DNA from: Comamonadaceae bacterium UBA4962
Lineage (GTDB): Bacteria; Pseudomonadota; Gammaproteobacteria; Burkholderiales; Burkholderiaceae_C
Direction: 5' to 3'
Assembly: GCA_002397315.1 (NCBI GenBank)
Contig: DHAE01000002.1
Location: 67,242 to 131,241 of the forward strand
Length of the DNA: 64,000 nucleotides
Part shown: one piece after another, positions 27,833 through 36,018 of the stretch
How positions within the stretch are numbered: the stretch's first letter is position 1
Layout: every line of letters begins with the position of its first letter
Program-made: the position numbers and the translations under genes
The notes under the pieces: model-generated
Seen by the model: the letters and a program-made list of their open reading frames with translations, nothing else
The model's database searches: none
What the model was told of the DNA's origin: nothing

Positions 27833-27961
27833 ATGAGCGATCACCTTCCCTCCGGGACTGCGCGCGCCGCAGCAACCACCACCGAATTCAGGCGGCCTCG
27901 CCGCTTGGGACCAGCACAAGGTCGCGCGGAAGTGCGAGGCGGGGAGGTGGCGCATGCCTAA
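27833..27961 (+). CDS. Possible small phage ORF
   Basis: 42 residues, ATG at 27,833 with GAGGA five bases upstream. It overlaps the next gene's start by 8 bp. In another frame (27,893-27,953) the reading GGLAAWDQHKVARKCEAGRW joins without stop to the next gene, so part of this stretch may instead be an old 5' extension of that gene. Confidence 0.4.
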   Translation: MSDHLPSGTARAAATTTEFRRPRRLGPAQGRAEVRGGEVAHA

Positions 27962-28262
27962 CCGGAACGATGTCCCGCATTTCGCACGCGGCATTTCCGG
28001 GCCACTCGGAAAGCTCGACCGCGACCTGAAGACGAAGGTCGATGAGTACACGGATGCGCTGTTCCGGCAGCACTGCGCCATGCGCGGCACGGACGTGGCC
28101 ACCATGCTCCGCAACTTCGTTTACGCCTCGGTCCACCAGAAGACCTACCGACAGATGGTGTTGGAAAAATTGAATCATGAGGCGCAGTATGAAGACGCGC
28201 TTCACAAGCTCATAGGGCCTTTTGGGGGCCCCGAATCGGGCGAAACGGGCGAGGTGGCGTGA
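27954..28262 (+). CDS. Hypothetical phage protein
   Basis: 102 residues; ATG at 27,954 with GGAGG seven bases upstream. Predicted helical (LDRDLKTKVDEYTDALFRQH, VATMLRNFVYASVH). Position directly before the replication genes resembles that of small regulatory or cII-like proteins, but the family is not recognised. Confidence 0.6.
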   Translation: MPNRNDVPHFARGISGPLGKLDRDLKTKVDEYTDALFRQHCAMRGTDVATMLRNFVYASVHQKTYRQMVLEKLNHEAQYEDALHKLIGPFGGPESGETGEVA

Positions 28263-28618
28263 TGGCTGGCGTACCTTTCATGACCCGCACGCGCATGGCC
28301 CGCAAGCTCGGCGCCGAGGCCGGGGCTCGGGCGGAGCAGCGTGCCGACGAGGACGCCCCCGGCTTCAGCGATCTGGCGCTGGCGCACATCCGCGAGACGA
28401 TGCTGGCAGCTCCTGCAGGCGCCACGCTGCGCGGCGAGGACATCACTAACTCCGCGAAGCTGGCCGGCCTGCGGCCGCCGGACGATCGCGCCTTTGGCCC
28501 GGTGTTCGCGAAGGCGATCAAGCAGGGGCTGCTTGATCCCGTGGGCTACGCGCCCAGGGTGAAGGGCCACGGTACGGCCGGCGGGCGCGTGTACGCCCGC
28601 GGGAGGTCGCTCGCGTGA
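28262..28618 (+). CDS. Hypothetical phage protein
   Basis: 118 residues. The ATG at 28,262 overlaps the previous stop by one base. A winged-helix-like C-terminal part (SAKLAGLRPPDDRAFGPVFAKAIKQGLL) ends in a basic tail. Coupled to the replication initiator by a GTGA overlap, so part of the same operon. Confidence 0.58.
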   Translation: MAGVPFMTRTRMARKLGAEAGARAEQRADEDAPGFSDLALAHIRETMLAAPAGATLRGEDITNSAKLAGLRPPDDRAFGPVFAKAIKQGLLDPVGYAPRVKGHGTAGGRVYARGRSLA

Positions 28619-29517
28619 CGGAAGGCCAATTCTCCCTGGTGCCTATCGAGGTGATTCTGGACAAGCGGCTGACGTTGGAGCAGACGCGTGTGCTGATCGC
28701 GCTCTTTTCGTTCCGGAACAAGGTCACGGACACCGTGTGGCCTTCCCGCGCGAGGATTTCCGAGCGCACCGGCATGCACCCATCGAACATCAGCGCCGCC
28801 ACCACCGCGCTGGTGGGGCTCGGCTGGCTGAAAAAGGTGGGCAGCGGTGGGCACTCGAAGGCCAGCCGCTACACCTTGTGCAGCCCTGAAGAAACCGTAG
28901 CCGAACAGGCTACGGTAGCCCATCCGGCTACGGTAGCCGAAGAAGCTACGGTAGCCCAATCGGCTACGGTAGCCGATCCGGCTACACCACCCGTAGCCCA
29001 ATCGGCTACCCCCCCCGTAGCCGATGCGGCTAGGGGCAAAGAACAGACCATTGAACAGACCAATGAACTGACCATCTTGCAGCCGGCTGCGCCGACCGCG
29101 CCGAAGGTCAAGGCCGAGCCGGTGGACGAAAAGGAAACCGCTCTGCAGGCTGCATGCCGGCAGACCTGGGCGGCGTACAGCGAGGCCTACCAGCGCCGCT
29201 ACAACACCAAGCCCGTGCGCAACCAGTCGGTGAACAGCAAGGTGAAGCAGTTCGTGCTGCGCATCGGCCACGAGGAATCTCCGATGGTGGCCGCCTTCTA
29301 CGTGGACCGCGTCAGCGACTCGTTCGTGGTGCGCAAGATGCACGACGTGGGCCTGCTTCTGTCCGGCGCCGAGGGCTATCGCACGCAGTGGATCTCCGGC
29401 GCCGCGATCACCAGCACCCGCGCCAAGCAGGTGGACCAATCTCAAGCCAACTACGACGCGGCCGAGGAGGCCATGGCGATCCTGCGGCAGCGCCGCGCGG
29501 AGGCAAACGCATGCTGA
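28615..29517 (+). CDS. Lambda-O-like replication initiator with the origin inside its gene
   Basis: 300 residues from a GTG at 28,615 (GGGAGG upstream). N-terminal winged helix (about 15-85: VLIALFSFRNKVTDTVWPSRARISERTG, HPSNISAATTAL) as in phage O/DnaD-type initiators. The middle (about 95-140) is a low-complexity V-A-x-x-A-T repeat generated by DNA iterons (28,897-29,033). The C-terminal part (VKQFVLRIGHEESPMVAAFYV) should contact the helicase loader. Like lambda O, the origin lies within the gene. The next gene overlaps its stop and probably gives the P-like partner. Confidence 0.8.
   Translation: MTEGQFSLVPIEVILDKRLTLEQTRVLIALFSFRNKVTDTVWPSRARISERTGMHPSNISAATTALVGLGWLKKVGSGGHSKASRYTLCSPEETVAEQATVAHPATVAEEATVAQSATVADPATPPVAQSATPPVADAARGKEQTIEQTNELTILQPAAPTAPKVKAEPVDEKETALQAACRQTWAAYSEAYQRRYNTKPVRNQSVNSKVKQFVLRIGHEESPMVAAFYVDRVSDSFVVRKMHDVGLLLSGAEGYRTQWISGAAITSTRAKQVDQSQANYDAAEEAMAILRQRRAEANAC
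28897..29033 (+). repeat. Seven origin-like iterons (GTAGCC-N5-GGCTAC) in the initiator gene
   Basis: Seven 17-bp units start at 28,897, 28,915, 28,933, 28,951, 28,969, 28,993 and 29,017. Each is an inverted repeat GTAGCC/GGCTAC around 5 variable bases; one unit has AGCTAC and the last GGCTAG. The first five have an 18-bp period, the last two are 24 bp apart and flanked by C-rich spacers. The design closely parallels the 18-bp iterons of the lambda origin. Confidence 0.88.
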
Positions 29518-30302
29518 ACGACCACGATCTGGACTGGCTGATCAAGCAGCTGGTGGGCACTGCCGAATTGTTCGGCTTCCCCATCGCTCCCACGTCCGCC
29601 GCGATGCTGGCCGAGGACTTGGCCGGCTACCCGAAGGAGGTGATCGCCCGGGCGCTATCCCGTGTGCGGAGCGAGCACACCGGGCGCCTCACTGCGAAGG
29701 CGATCCTCGACCGCATCGATGAACTCATGGGCCGGCCGGCTGCGAACGAGGCTTGGGCCCTGGCGGTCGAGGCGATGGACGAGCGGGCCACCGTCGTGTG
29801 GACCAACGAAATGTCGGATGCCTGGCTGGTGGCGAAGTCCCTCGCCACCGAAGGCGACATGGTGGGTGCGCGCATGGCCTTCATCGCCGCCTACGAGCGT
29901 CTGGTGCGGATTGCCCGCGACAGCCGGACGCCGCCGGAGGTGAGTGTGTCCCTCGGCTGGGACAAGGACGGCCGCGAGGTGGCGCTGGACAAGGCGGTGC
30001 AGCTGGGCCGGATCACCGCGGAAGCCGCGGACAAGCACCGCGTGCTGAAGCTCGCGGCGCCCGCCATCGATGCCGTGGCGCTGCTGGAGGGCAAGGCGGT
30101 GGATTTCCCGGGCGCACCGCCGAGCGTGCGCGCCCGCCTGGCTGAACTGTGTGCAACCCTGGCCGACCGCAATCGCGCGGACGAGGAGGCCCGCGATCGC
30201 GCAGTCCGGGAAGAACACCGCGCTCTTCAGGAGAGGAAGGCCGAGATTCAGCGCCAGGTGAACGAGCACCTGGCGGCCCAGCAGGCAGGAGGTGCAGCGT
30301 GA
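29511..30302 (+). CDS. Putative replication partner protein (helicase-loader position)
   Basis: 263 residues; ATG at 29,511 overlaps the initiator stop. N-terminal block YPKEVIARALSRVRSEHTGRLTAKAILDRI is typical of phage proteins that follow O-like initiators; the rest is a helical body and a charged coiled-coil tail (DEEARDRAVREEHRALQERKAE). No Walker motif is visible, so it is not itself a DnaC/DnaB ATPase. By position it may recruit the host helicase (inference). Confidence 0.6.
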   Translation: MLNDHDLDWLIKQLVGTAELFGFPIAPTSAAMLAEDLAGYPKEVIARALSRVRSEHTGRLTAKAILDRIDELMGRPAANEAWALAVEAMDERATVVWTNEMSDAWLVAKSLATEGDMVGARMAFIAAYERLVRIARDSRTPPEVSVSLGWDKDGREVALDKAVQLGRITAEAADKHRVLKLAAPAIDAVALLEGKAVDFPGAPPSVRARLAELCATLADRNRADEEARDRAVREEHRALQERKAEIQRQVNEHLAAQQAGGAA

Positions 30303-30538
30303 CCCAGCAACCCGACGCCGGGCCGTCGCCTCGGCAGCTGGAGGTGCTTGCCTTCATGCGCAAGTTCTTCACGGAGAACGACCAGCTCCCGCCCGTGGCG
30401 TTCGTCGCCAAGGAGTTCGGCTGGAAATCCCCTAACGCGGCGGACACCCACGTCGCCGCACTCATTCGCCACGGCCTGCTCGAGCGCAACGCCGTGGGGA
30501 AGCTGCGCTTCGTGCGCCAGGAGGTTGCTCATGGCTGA
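30299..30538 (+). CDS. LexA-N-terminal-like winged-helix protein
   Basis: 79 residues from a GTG at 30,299 (GGAGG upstream). The sequence PRQLEVLAFMRKFFTENDQLPP and the following VAALIRHGLLER resemble the DNA-binding domain of LexA without the peptidase. It could bind LexA-like boxes and act as a transcription regulator. It overlaps both neighbours. Confidence 0.65.
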   Translation: MTQQPDAGPSPRQLEVLAFMRKFFTENDQLPPVAFVAKEFGWKSPNAADTHVAALIRHGLLERNAVGKLRFVRQEVAHG

Positions 30539-30788
30539 GCAGTACGAGATCCGCAGCATCAACGACTTGCTGCAGTTCGATGACCAGCAGTTCGCCCGGC
30601 TCCTGCTGGACCTGGTGGTTTGGCGTGTCTATGCACGGTCCGCTGTTCAAGAGGGAGCAGAGTCAATCGGCTTCACCTGGGTAGACGATGGAGCAGCAGG
30701 CGAGTGCAGGCAGGTGAAGCTGCAGATCAAGGAAACGGGCGAGTGGGTCACTGTGGACGTGGCCCAAAAGGAGGCGAGCCATGGCTGA
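30531..30788 (+). CDS. Hypothetical phage protein
   Basis: 85 residues; ATG at 30,531 with AGGAGG upstream. Acidic, mixed alpha/beta (FARLLLDLVVWRVYARSAV). Not recognised; overlaps both neighbours in the tight early operon. Confidence 0.55.
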   Translation: MAEQYEIRSINDLLQFDDQQFARLLLDLVVWRVYARSAVQEGAESIGFTWVDDGAAGECRQVKLQIKETGEWVTVDVAQKEASHG

Positions 30789-31086
30789 AGTGCTTGCGCC
30801 ACGCCTCCCATTGAGTGCTGCGTACTTCGATCCGGCGTTCATCAACTGCCTTTCGAGCGCCATTGCGGATGCCGATCTGGTTCACCAGTTCTGCCGGCTC
30901 TATGGCTCGAAGCTGAACACCCCGCAGCGCACCGAGAAGGACATGGCCGCCTTCACCGGGTTCGTCCACGACAGCATCTACCTGCGGTTGCCGGACGAAG
31001 CCATCCATTACGCACGCCTGCAGCAGGCAGCCAAGGCTGAAGCGATCGCCCTGGCTGCGAACTCGCGCGAGAGGGGGCATGCATGA
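30781..31086 (+). CDS. Hypothetical phage protein
   Basis: 101 residues; ATG at 30,781 with AAAGGAGG upstream. Contains INCLSSAIADADLVHQFCRLYG and looks globular. Unrecognised; similar small proteins occur in other betaproteobacterial prophages near the replication genes. Confidence 0.58.
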   Translation: MAEVLAPRLPLSAAYFDPAFINCLSSAIADADLVHQFCRLYGSKLNTPQRTEKDMAAFTGFVHDSIYLRLPDEAIHYARLQQAAKAEAIALAANSRERGHA

Positions 31087-32222
31087 CTACGAAGAAGGCC
31101 CGCACACAGTTGCTGCAGGCGCTGACGGCTGCCGGGGGCTCCGCCCGCGAGAGCGAGCTGCGCGCCGCGACGGGCTGGGACGCCGAGCGCCTGGCCATCG
31201 TGCTGGAAGACGCGCGCGAGCGCCTGCTGGCCCGGCCGGTCGCCACGAAGCCCCAGAAGGACGCCGCATGGGTGGCCGTAGACGTGCTGATCGCACGGTG
31301 CCCCTGGAAGCCTGCCCGAATCCTCAAGGCCCTTGCCGGCCAGGAGATGAGCACCCGCGAGTTGGCGGAGCTGGCACAGTCCCCAGAGCTGGCAATGGGG
31401 CTGGCGCTGCGCAGGATGGCGCGGGCCCAGCGGATCAAGCTGGCGGCGTTCAATGGACATCGGAAGTGGGTGCCCTTCGGCCGCTTCATCGCGCCCGGGG
31501 GCTCGCGGCCCGAGCCCTACGACGGTGATCTGCTCGCGCTGATCGCCCAGCACCAGCCCATGCGGCTGGAGCACCTGGCGGAGCTGACCGGGCGCGGCCG
31601 CGTGTACACCCGGCAGCGCGTGCATAAGCTGCGCCGCGCGGGCAAGGTCAACATCCGCGGCGTGGACGGCAGCTGGCGCTACGTGCTGCCGGACTACGTG
31701 CGCACGCCCGCCGACATCGAGCAGGAAATCCTGCTGCGGTGCGAGCCAGTGGGATGCGATTGCCTGCGCTGGAGCGGCGCGCGCAGCCCGCAGGGCCACC
31801 CCCTGACGCGCCACGACGGCAACGTCAAACGCGTGGACATCGTGCTGTGGACGGCCGTGCACGGGAAAGAGCTGAAGAAAGGCCACACGCTCACCGGGAC
31901 GTGCGAGACGCCGGGCTGCTGCAACCATGAGCACCACAAGCAGGTGACGCGCGGCGCTGCGATGCGCAAGGCCTTCGCCTCCATCGGCTTCGGCGGCGAA
32001 AAGCATGGCCGGCTGGTGTCGGCCGCCATCCGGCACAAGGTCGGGTCGCTGTCGCCCGAGCAGGTGGAGCTGATCCGCACCAGCCCCCTCACGGGTGCCG
32101 AGCTGGCGCGCCAGTTGGGGAAGACCAAATCGGTGGTGCAGGACGCCCGCGCCGGCCGGAGCTATCGCGACTACGTGGTGGCGAGCCCGTTCGCGGGGCT
32201 GGGCGGGAGGTCGGCATGCTGA
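31083..32222 (+). CDS. Winged-helix protein with degenerate HNH/zinc domain
   Basis: 379 residues. Several winged-helix-like segments lie in the first 210 residues (LLQALTAAGGSARESELRAATG; LALIAQHQPMRLEHLAELTG). A Cys/His-rich HNH-like domain occupies about 222-300: CLRWSG opens it and GTCETPGCCNHEHH holds the putative zinc ligands. A homeodomain-like segment (LTGAELARQLGKTKSVVQDARAG) ends the protein, as in many phage HNH endonucleases. It may be a homing-type nuclease or a DNA-binding derivative. Confidence 0.65.
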   Translation: MTTKKARTQLLQALTAAGGSARESELRAATGWDAERLAIVLEDARERLLARPVATKPQKDAAWVAVDVLIARCPWKPARILKALAGQEMSTRELAELAQSPELAMGLALRRMARAQRIKLAAFNGHRKWVPFGRFIAPGGSRPEPYDGDLLALIAQHQPMRLEHLAELTGRGRVYTRQRVHKLRRAGKVNIRGVDGSWRYVLPDYVRTPADIEQEILLRCEPVGCDCLRWSGARSPQGHPLTRHDGNVKRVDIVLWTAVHGKELKKGHTLTGTCETPGCCNHEHHKQVTRGAAMRKAFASIGFGGEKHGRLVSAAIRHKVGSLSPEQVELIRTSPLTGAELARQLGKTKSVVQDARAGRSYRDYVVASPFAGLGGRSAC

Positions 32223-32398
32223 AGCGACCGAAGCCCCTGATCCGCTTCGTGGGCGGCCGGTGGATATGCGTGGAGCGTGGGTTGTTCGCCTTGTCCATCA
32301 CCGGCTGCGGTGCAACGCCCAGCGCAGCCCTGCGAGACATGAAGGCGCGTCAGAACGAAGCGCTGGCGCTCTTCTGCGGGAGGGCCCCATGTCGCTGA
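32216..32398 (+). CDS. Small hypothetical phage protein
   Basis: 60 residues, ATG at 32,216 overlapping the previous stop. A short beta-rich protein (IRFVGGRWICVERGLF, then PSAALRDMKARQ). It overlaps the resolvase start by 10 bp. Unrecognised. Confidence 0.55.
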   Translation: MLKRPKPLIRFVGGRWICVERGLFALSITGCGATPSAALRDMKARQNEALALFCGRAPCR

Positions 32399-32832
32399 TC
32401 CTTGGAATGGATCCGGGGGCTCACACGGGCGTTGCCACCTACGTGGACGGCGAGCTGACCCGCCTGGAGACGATTCCGCCGCATCACATCGAGCGGACCA
32501 TCCGCGACCGCATGCCGGACCGGGTTGTCTTCGAGGACTCCCGGCTGCAGAGCCACGTCTGGACGCGCGCCAAGAGCGCGGCGGCGAGCGCCAAGATGGC
32601 CCGCAACGTGGGCACCGTTGACGCGTGGTGCGGCCTCATCACCGAAGTGTGCGGCGAGTTGGGCATACCCGCCCACAGCATCAGCCCCGCCGGGAAGGGC
32701 GGCAAGCTGAACGCGGATGCGTTCGCGCGCATCACCGGGTGGGCGGGCCCATCGAACGAGCACAGCCGCGATGCCGGCATGGTCGCATGGCCCTACCGCC
32801 GCGCCGCCGACCTGCGCAAGGGAGGCCGGTGA
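32389..32832 (+). CDS. RuvC-like Holliday junction resolvase of the phage
   Basis: 147 residues. RNase H-fold motifs: LILGMDPGAHTGVAT with the first catalytic Asp at residue 8, VVFEDS with Glu49, and the C-terminal NEHSRDAGMVAW with the last Asp. Phage RuvC-like nucleases resolve recombination and replication branches before packaging. It overlaps both neighbours and lies with NinB-like and RdgC genes, forming a recombination block. Confidence 0.83.
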   Translation: MSLILGMDPGAHTGVATYVDGELTRLETIPPHHIERTIRDRMPDRVVFEDSRLQSHVWTRAKSAAASAKMARNVGTVDAWCGLITEVCGELGIPAHSISPAGKGGKLNADAFARITGWAGPSNEHSRDAGMVAWPYRRAADLRKGGR

Positions 32833-33044
32833 TGCACTGCTGCCTGTGCGGGCGGCCCATGGCCCGGCCCACGCTGTTCATCGGCCTGATGCCCGTCGGC
32901 CCGCATTGCGCGCGCCGCGCGGGGCTCATGGACAAGGCCCGGAAGGGTGCAGGGGCTTTGCGGCTTGCCGGCGCCTCCGCTGTTCCATCCCCGGTTGCCG
33001 ATCGGCGGACCCGGGATCTTTTCGAGGAGGGCGCGCATGCCTGA
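32832..33044 (+). CDS. Small Cys-rich phage protein
   Basis: 70 residues, ATG at 32,832 overlapping the resolvase stop. An N-terminal zinc-ribbon-like pattern CCLCGRPM...PHCARRAG suggests metal binding, perhaps with DNA or with the neighbouring resolvase. Unrecognised family. Confidence 0.6.
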   Translation: MHCCLCGRPMARPTLFIGLMPVGPHCARRAGLMDKARKGAGALRLAGASAVPSPVADRRTRDLFEEGAHA

Positions 33045-33543
33045 CGTCCAATTCCGTGCCACTTGGCACAACGCCGAGCAGGGCGCCCGCAACTGCAAGG
33101 CCGCATTCCTGCCCTGGGCGGGCGAGCAGCTGCGCGCCGGCCGCCGGCTGGTGATCGAGGCCCGGCTGTACGAGGACGACAAGACCGACCGGCAGCGCCG
33201 CTACCTGCACGGCGTGGTGCTGCAGAGCATCGCCCGGCAGGCCATGCCGGGCGGGCAGCGCTTCCCCTTGGCCGTCTGGAAGGAACACATCCGCCGGGAG
33301 TTCCTGGGCCACAAGACCGTGACCACCATCAACCCGGTGACGGGGCGGAAGTCACGGCGCCGGCAGCGGGTGAGCACCGAAGACCTGGGCGTGCGGGCCT
33401 ACAGCGAATACATCGACCGCGTGAGCGCCTGGGCGGCAACAGAGCTGGGCGTCATCTTCCCCGCGACGTTCGACCAGTGGGAGCAGATGAACGTGAATCC
33501 GGACACCGGAGAAATCTTGGGAGGTATGCAGAATGGTTCGTGA
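33037..33543 (+). CDS. NinB-like recombination protein
   Basis: 168 residues. The NinB pattern is recognisable: DRQRRYLHGVVLQSIARQ, WKEHIRREFLG, STEDLGVRAYSEYIDRVSAWAATELGVIFP. NinB/Orf proteins bind single-stranded DNA and assist phage recombination mediated by RecA. ATG at 33,037 overlaps the previous gene's end. Confidence 0.75.
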   Translation: MPDVQFRATWHNAEQGARNCKAAFLPWAGEQLRAGRRLVIEARLYEDDKTDRQRRYLHGVVLQSIARQAMPGGQRFPLAVWKEHIRREFLGHKTVTTINPVTGRKSRRRQRVSTEDLGVRAYSEYIDRVSAWAATELGVIFPATFDQWEQMNVNPDTGEILGGMQNGS

Positions 33544-33997
33544 ACTCGATCGCTGGCTGGTGGCCCAGCACCAGCACATCGTGGATTGGGGGCAGCGCAG
33601 CCCCGCATGGCTCGCCGAGCAGTGTGCGCTCATGATGGCCGTGCTGACGCTGGTTGGCGCAGCGCTGGAGCAGGATTGGGGCGCTGTGGGCCTGGTGCTG
33701 GTCGGGCTCTCTCTGGGCTGCATCGCGCTCCTGTTTCTCGTGGCTCGCGAACCCGCAACGCTCGCCGCCATGAGGGCTGTGACCCGCCTGCGGTGGTGGC
33801 TTCTGGCTTTGCTGCTGGTCCGCCTGACGTTGCTGGTGCTGCTGGTCGCATTCGGCCTGGAGGTCCGGCGGTACATGCTGTTCAGCGTCGCCAGCGGCAT
33901 GGGGCTGGTTGCCTACGTCTATTTCGCGGCGTGCCGCCCCCCGCGGCCGCGGTTGCCCCGGCCTCGCATCGCGGCCGCATCGGGGGCTGCTCGATGA
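33533..33997 (+). CDS. Small multi-pass membrane protein
   Basis: 154 residues with about four hydrophobic helices (MMAVLTLVGAALEQ; AVGLVLVGLSLGCIALLFLV; WWLLALLLVRLTLLVLLVAFGL; LFSVASGMGLVAYVYFA) and a basic tail. It lies within the recombination genes and overlaps both neighbours. It could be an exclusion or host-takeover protein; no family recognised. Confidence 0.6.
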   Translation: MVRELDRWLVAQHQHIVDWGQRSPAWLAEQCALMMAVLTLVGAALEQDWGAVGLVLVGLSLGCIALLFLVAREPATLAAMRAVTRLRWWLLALLLVRLTLLVLLVAFGLEVRRYMLFSVASGMGLVAYVYFAACRPPRPRLPRPRIAAASGAAR

Positions 33998-34257
33998 CCG
34001 ACACGGAGCTGACCTTCACAACCGCGCTGGCCCGCGTCAAGTTCCCGCCGCGCTGCAACTGCTTGAAGTTCGTGGACTCGATGGTCTGGTTCTCCCAGAC
34101 GCGGCGCGGCAAGCAGCTCACGCCCGCCCAGTCGAAGTATCTGGCCAGCTGCGTCATCCGCTTCCAGCGGCAGATCAACGCCAACCTGGTGGAGCGCGCG
34201 CGAACGGAGCTGGAACGGCTCAAGGCGGCAGAGCAGGGCGGCGGAGGTGCAGCGTGA
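33994..34257 (+). CDS. Hypothetical phage protein
   Basis: 87 residues, ATG at 33,994 overlapping the previous stop (ATGA). Contains a CNC-type cysteine pair (PPRCNCLKFVDSMVWFSQTRRG) and a C-terminal amphipathic helix. Unrecognised. Confidence 0.58.
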   Translation: MTDTELTFTTALARVKFPPRCNCLKFVDSMVWFSQTRRGKQLTPAQSKYLASCVIRFQRQINANLVERARTELERLKAAEQGGGGAA

Positions 34258-34730
34258 TGCGCCGCACTGGGTTTCGCCGCACGTCCCGGCCGACAGCTCC
34301 GGCAGCTGATCGCGAGGAGCGCCTGGCCGCCCGCGCGGCACGCGCCATGGCGGAGGTGACGCCCCGGGCGGCGGTGCACGCGCCGTGTGGCTCACCAGCG
34401 CTCGCGGTCCCCAAGACCGTGTTCGTGCGCAGCCGCCTCTACCGGCACCTGGTGGCGCAGCTGCCCTGCAAGTTCTGTGGCGTGCCCGGCCTGAGCCAGT
34501 GCGCGCACGCAAACAATGGCAAAGGCGCATCGCTCAAGGTGTGCGACCTCGAGAGTTTCCCCCTCTGCACTGACCGGCCCGGCGTCCGCGGCTGCCATGC
34601 GCTGTTCGACCAGGGGGCTCTCCTGACGAAATTGGCGCGCCGCGAGATTGAATCCGCCTGGATCGCAGACACCCAGCGGCAGATCCAGGCCATGGGGCTT
34701 TGGCCCCGACATATTCCCCTTCCCACCTGA
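34257..34730 (+). CDS. NinG/DUF968-like zinc-binding (HNH-type) phage protein
   Basis: 157 residues. The C-terminal half has CKFCG...HANNGKG...PLC...GCHALFDQG, a treble-clef/HNH-like zinc arrangement seen in phage DUF968 and NinG proteins, which accompany resolvases and recombination genes. ATG at 34,257 follows GGAGG; a GTG three bases earlier is possible. Confidence 0.68.
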   Translation: MRRTGFRRTSRPTAPAADREERLAARAARAMAEVTPRAAVHAPCGSPALAVPKTVFVRSRLYRHLVAQLPCKFCGVPGLSQCAHANNGKGASLKVCDLESFPLCTDRPGVRGCHALFDQGALLTKLARREIESAWIADTQRQIQAMGLWPRHIPLPT

Positions 34731-34741
34731 AAGAAAAAGGC

Positions 34742-35698
34742 ATGTTCAAGAACGCAATCGTGTACCGCATCGCGCCCGAATGGGTGCCGGACCTCGCCCG
34801 GCTCGAGGAGGTGCTGGCCCGTGCCCCGTTCGTAGAGTGCGGCGCCACGCAGGAGAAATCGGTGGGGTGGGTGCCGCCGCGTGGGGAGGCCCACGGTGCC
34901 CTCGCCGAGCCGGTGGGCGGGCAGTGGATCCTTCGCTTCTTCCAGGAGGCGAAGTCGGTGCCGGGCTCGGTCCTGGCGCGCAAGGTGAAGGACAAGGCCA
35001 CGCGCATCGAGCAGGAGACGGGCCGCAAGCCCGGCAAGAAGGAAACCCGCGAGCTCAAGGAAGAGGCGAAGCTGGACCTGCTGCCCGCGGCCTTCACGAA
35101 GCAGGCCGCGGTGTGGGTGTGGATCGACCCCGAGGCCCGGCTGTTGGTGCTGGACGCTGCGAGCCAGTCGCGGGCCGACGAGGTGGTGTCTCTTCTGGTC
35201 GAGGCGCTGCCGGGGCTGTCGGTTTCGCTGCTGGACACCGCCACCAGCCCGCAGGCGGCCATGGCCCACTGGTTAAAGGAGCAGGAGCCCCCGAGGGGCT
35301 TCAGCGTGGAGCGCGAGTGCGAGTTGAAAGCGGCCGACGAGTCCAAGGCTGTGGTGCGGTACGGCCGGCATCCGCTGGACATCGATGAAATCCGCGGGCA
35401 CATCGCCGCCGGCAAGCTGCCCACGAAGCTCGCGCTGGCCTGGGACGATCGCGTGGCGCTGGTGCTCACGGACGGGCTGCAGCTGCGAAAGCTGCACTTC
35501 CTCGACGTGGTGTTCGAAGGGCAGGGCCAGCAGGACAGCGGCTTCGACACCGACGTGGCGCTCGCCACGGGGGAACTGGCCAGGCTGATCCCGGACCTGA
35601 TCGAAGCCCTGGGGGGCGAGGGGCGCCTGGGGCTGGGCGGCCCGGTGCCCGCGCCCTCCGCCGAGGCTGACCGTGCCGGGGATGCCAACCAGCTGTGA
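34742..35698 (+). CDS. rdgC: Recombination-associated protein RdgC (phage-borne)
   Basis: 318 residues, close to the host RdgC length (about 300). Family features: MFKNAIVYRIAPEW at the N-terminus, GWVPPRGEAHGALAEPVGGQWILRF, the basic helix RKPGKKETRELKEEAKLDLLPAAF, and VVRYGRHPLDIDEIRGHIAAGKLPTKLAL near the C-terminus. RdgC forms a DNA-encircling ring that restrains RecA. Its presence on a prophage whose repressor is SOS-cleavable suggests control of RecA-dependent events during infection or induction (inference). Confidence 0.9.
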   Translation: MFKNAIVYRIAPEWVPDLARLEEVLARAPFVECGATQEKSVGWVPPRGEAHGALAEPVGGQWILRFFQEAKSVPGSVLARKVKDKATRIEQETGRKPGKKETRELKEEAKLDLLPAAFTKQAAVWVWIDPEARLLVLDAASQSRADEVVSLLVEALPGLSVSLLDTATSPQAAMAHWLKEQEPPRGFSVERECELKAADESKAVVRYGRHPLDIDEIRGHIAAGKLPTKLALAWDDRVALVLTDGLQLRKLHFLDVVFEGQGQQDSGFDTDVALATGELARLIPDLIEALGGEGRLGLGGPVPAPSAEADRAGDANQL

Positions 35699-36015
35699 CG
35701 ACGGTGAGCGACCCCATCAACTGGATCGCGGGGCAGATAGGCGCCCGCGTTGAGCCTGAGCGCCCGCGGCATGGCAACCCTCGGCCGGCCGGTGTGATCC
35801 GTCCCGGCAGCGGAACGGACGTACTGCTGCGGTTCCTGCGCCTGCATCCCTTGCGCTGGTTCTTCCACCCCGAGCTGGTGCTGGCCCTGGGCCGCTCCAA
35901 GGGGGAGGTGGATTGGGCCCTGCAGTACCTGACGGGGCAGGGCTTCATCCTGGCCGAGACGGCCGAACTGCCCGGGCGCAAGCCCGTGGCGCGCTACAAG
36001 CTGAAAGGAAATTGA
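35695..36015 (+). CDS. Small winged-helix-like phage protein
   Basis: 106 residues from a GTG at 35,695 overlapping the rdgC stop (GTGA). The region LLRFLRLHPLRWFFHPELVLALGRSKGEVDWALQYLTGQGFIL resembles a winged helix. Likely DNA-binding; not recognised beyond that. Confidence 0.6.
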   Translation: MTTVSDPINWIAGQIGARVEPERPRHGNPRPAGVIRPGSGTDVLLRFLRLHPLRWFFHPELVLALGRSKGEVDWALQYLTGQGFILAETAELPGRKPVARYKLKGN

Positions 36016-36018
36016 GCG

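Noticed and set aside
28897..29033. CRISPR-like spaced repeat array
   Set aside because: Units are 17 bp with 1- or 7-bp spacers inside a reading frame; spacers are far too short and there are no cas genes. Origin iterons fit better.
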